In this document: piece by piece, positions 42,071 to 42,551 of the stretch
How positions within the stretch are numbered: the stretch's first letter is position 1
Layout: every line of letters begins with the position of its first letter
Assembly: GCA_049599735.1 (NCBI GenBank)
Contig: JBMYOX010000025.1
Location: forward strand, 1 to 42,551
From: Pontibacterium sp049599735
GTDB taxonomy: Bacteria > Pseudomonadota > Gammaproteobacteria > Pseudomonadales > Balneatricaceae
Length of the DNA stretch: 42,551 nt
Direction: 5' to 3'
Translations under genes and position numbers: made by a program
Notes under the pieces: generated by a model
Told to the model about the DNA's origin: nothing
The model's input: the letters and a program-made list of their open reading frames with translations, nothing else
Databases searched by the model: none

Positions 42071-42274
42071 ATGATGAAAATAAAACATTGCCTCTCACCG
42101 ACACTGCTACTGGTAGCTGTCGTGGGTGTATCCGGGTGCTCCCCGCGTGTAGAGGTAGCGGTACCCAACGAGCCGATCACGATAAACCTTAATGTGAAAA
42201 TTGAGCATGAAATTCTTATTAAGGTGGATAAAGAGATCGATACATTACTCAGTGAAAACAGTGACATTTTTTAA
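42071..42274 (+). CDS. ynbE: YnbE-family small lipoprotein
   Basis: A 67-residue lipoprotein. The lipobox GVSGC places the acylated Cys at about residue 23, followed by SPRVEVAVPNEPITINLNVKIEHEILIKVDKE, the core shared with YnbE. In E. coli YnbE is the outer-membrane partner that contacts YdbH to complete the bridge. It follows ydbH by about 110 bp and precedes ydbL. ATG 42071 and ATG 42074 are both possible. Confidence 0.9.
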   Translation: MMKIKHCLSPTLLLVAVVGVSGCSPRVEVAVPNEPITINLNVKIEHEILIKVDKEIDTLLSENSDIF

Positions 42275-42291
42275 GGGTTTGAGGTTCTGGT

Positions 42292-42551
42292 ATGACTCAT
42301 CGATTTCAAAAAGTACTGACCGCCATCACACTGGCACTTACACTGATTGCCACGCAGGCTTGGGCAATTTCTAAGGACGAGGCCCGGTCTCAGGGCCTTA
42401 TTGGTGAACGTAGCAATGGTTATCTGGGCATCGTTGTGAGCCCCACACCTGAGCTTCGAACTTTGGTTAATGGAATTAACAATAAGCGCAAGGCTGCCTA
42501 CGCAAGCAGCGCAAAGAGTGCTGGTGTCGAGCGCGGGGTATTTGAGCTTCG
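42292..42551 (+). CDS. ydbL: YdbL-family (DUF1318) periplasmic protein, 3' truncated by window
   Basis: The first ~86 residues of a YdbL-type protein: signal peptide MTHRFQKVLTAITLALTLIATQAWA, then SKDEARSQGLIGERSNGYLGIV, which is the family signature, and VNGINNKRKAAYASSAKSAGV. YdbL is reported as a chaperone-like factor limiting YnbE oligomerisation. The gene runs off the right edge; no frameshift is seen in the part present. The start is 17 bases after the ynbE stop. Confidence 0.92.
   Translation, partial: MTHRFQKVLTAITLALTLIATQAWAISKDEARSQGLIGERSNGYLGIVVSPTPELRTLVNGINNKRKAAYASSAKSAGVERGVFEL

Overview
The window looks like chromosome of a marine gammaproteobacterium of the Oceanospirillales type. 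This is an inference from gene content: UbiF-type hydroxylase, monomeric isocitrate dehydrogenase, NDH-2, phasin, a BCCT carrier and the rarA-crcB-serS order. The genus cannot be read from the sequence. I saw no insertion sequence, prophage, CRISPR array, tRNA or rRNA.

Layout. 1-2.9 kb: rarA (5' end cut by the window edge), crcB and serS. 3.1-5.1 kb: ubiF facing a convergent phasin gene, with two minus-strand terminators between them. 5.4-12.5 kb: a large M16 peptidase, two EamA-type transporters around a DEAD-box helicase, and a Prx6-like peroxiredoxin. 12.6-17.8 kb: a compact envelope operon (LolA-fold periplasmic protein, two FtsX/LolC-type permeases, a LolD-type ATPase and an outer-membrane barrel). 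18-20.9 kb: a chemoreceptor, an NlpC/P60 lipoprotein and a TauE/SafE permease.

21.1-29.6 kb is the most interesting part. A LysR gene lies between a minus-strand pair (a 578-residue protein of no family I recognise, overlapping a short Ldh2-like protein) and a plus-strand run (aldehyde dehydrogenase, metal-ligand-deficient M19 protein, BCCT transporter, RidA). Matching dyads ATAAG-N5-CTTAT lie on both sides of the LysR gene. I read this as an uptake and catabolism island for a small quaternary or N-methylated nitrogen compound. Homarine (N-methylpicolinate) is my leading but unproven candidate.

30.1-34.2 kb encodes a 1378-residue secreted-type protein. It is an internal duplication of [seven-blade repeat propeller + cadherin-like domain], followed by cohesin-like, SdrD-B-like and dockerin-like parts. 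34.5-42.5 kb returns to housekeeping genes: ndh, icd (monomeric), trhO and the ydbH-ynbE-ydbL operon, with ydbL cut by the right edge.
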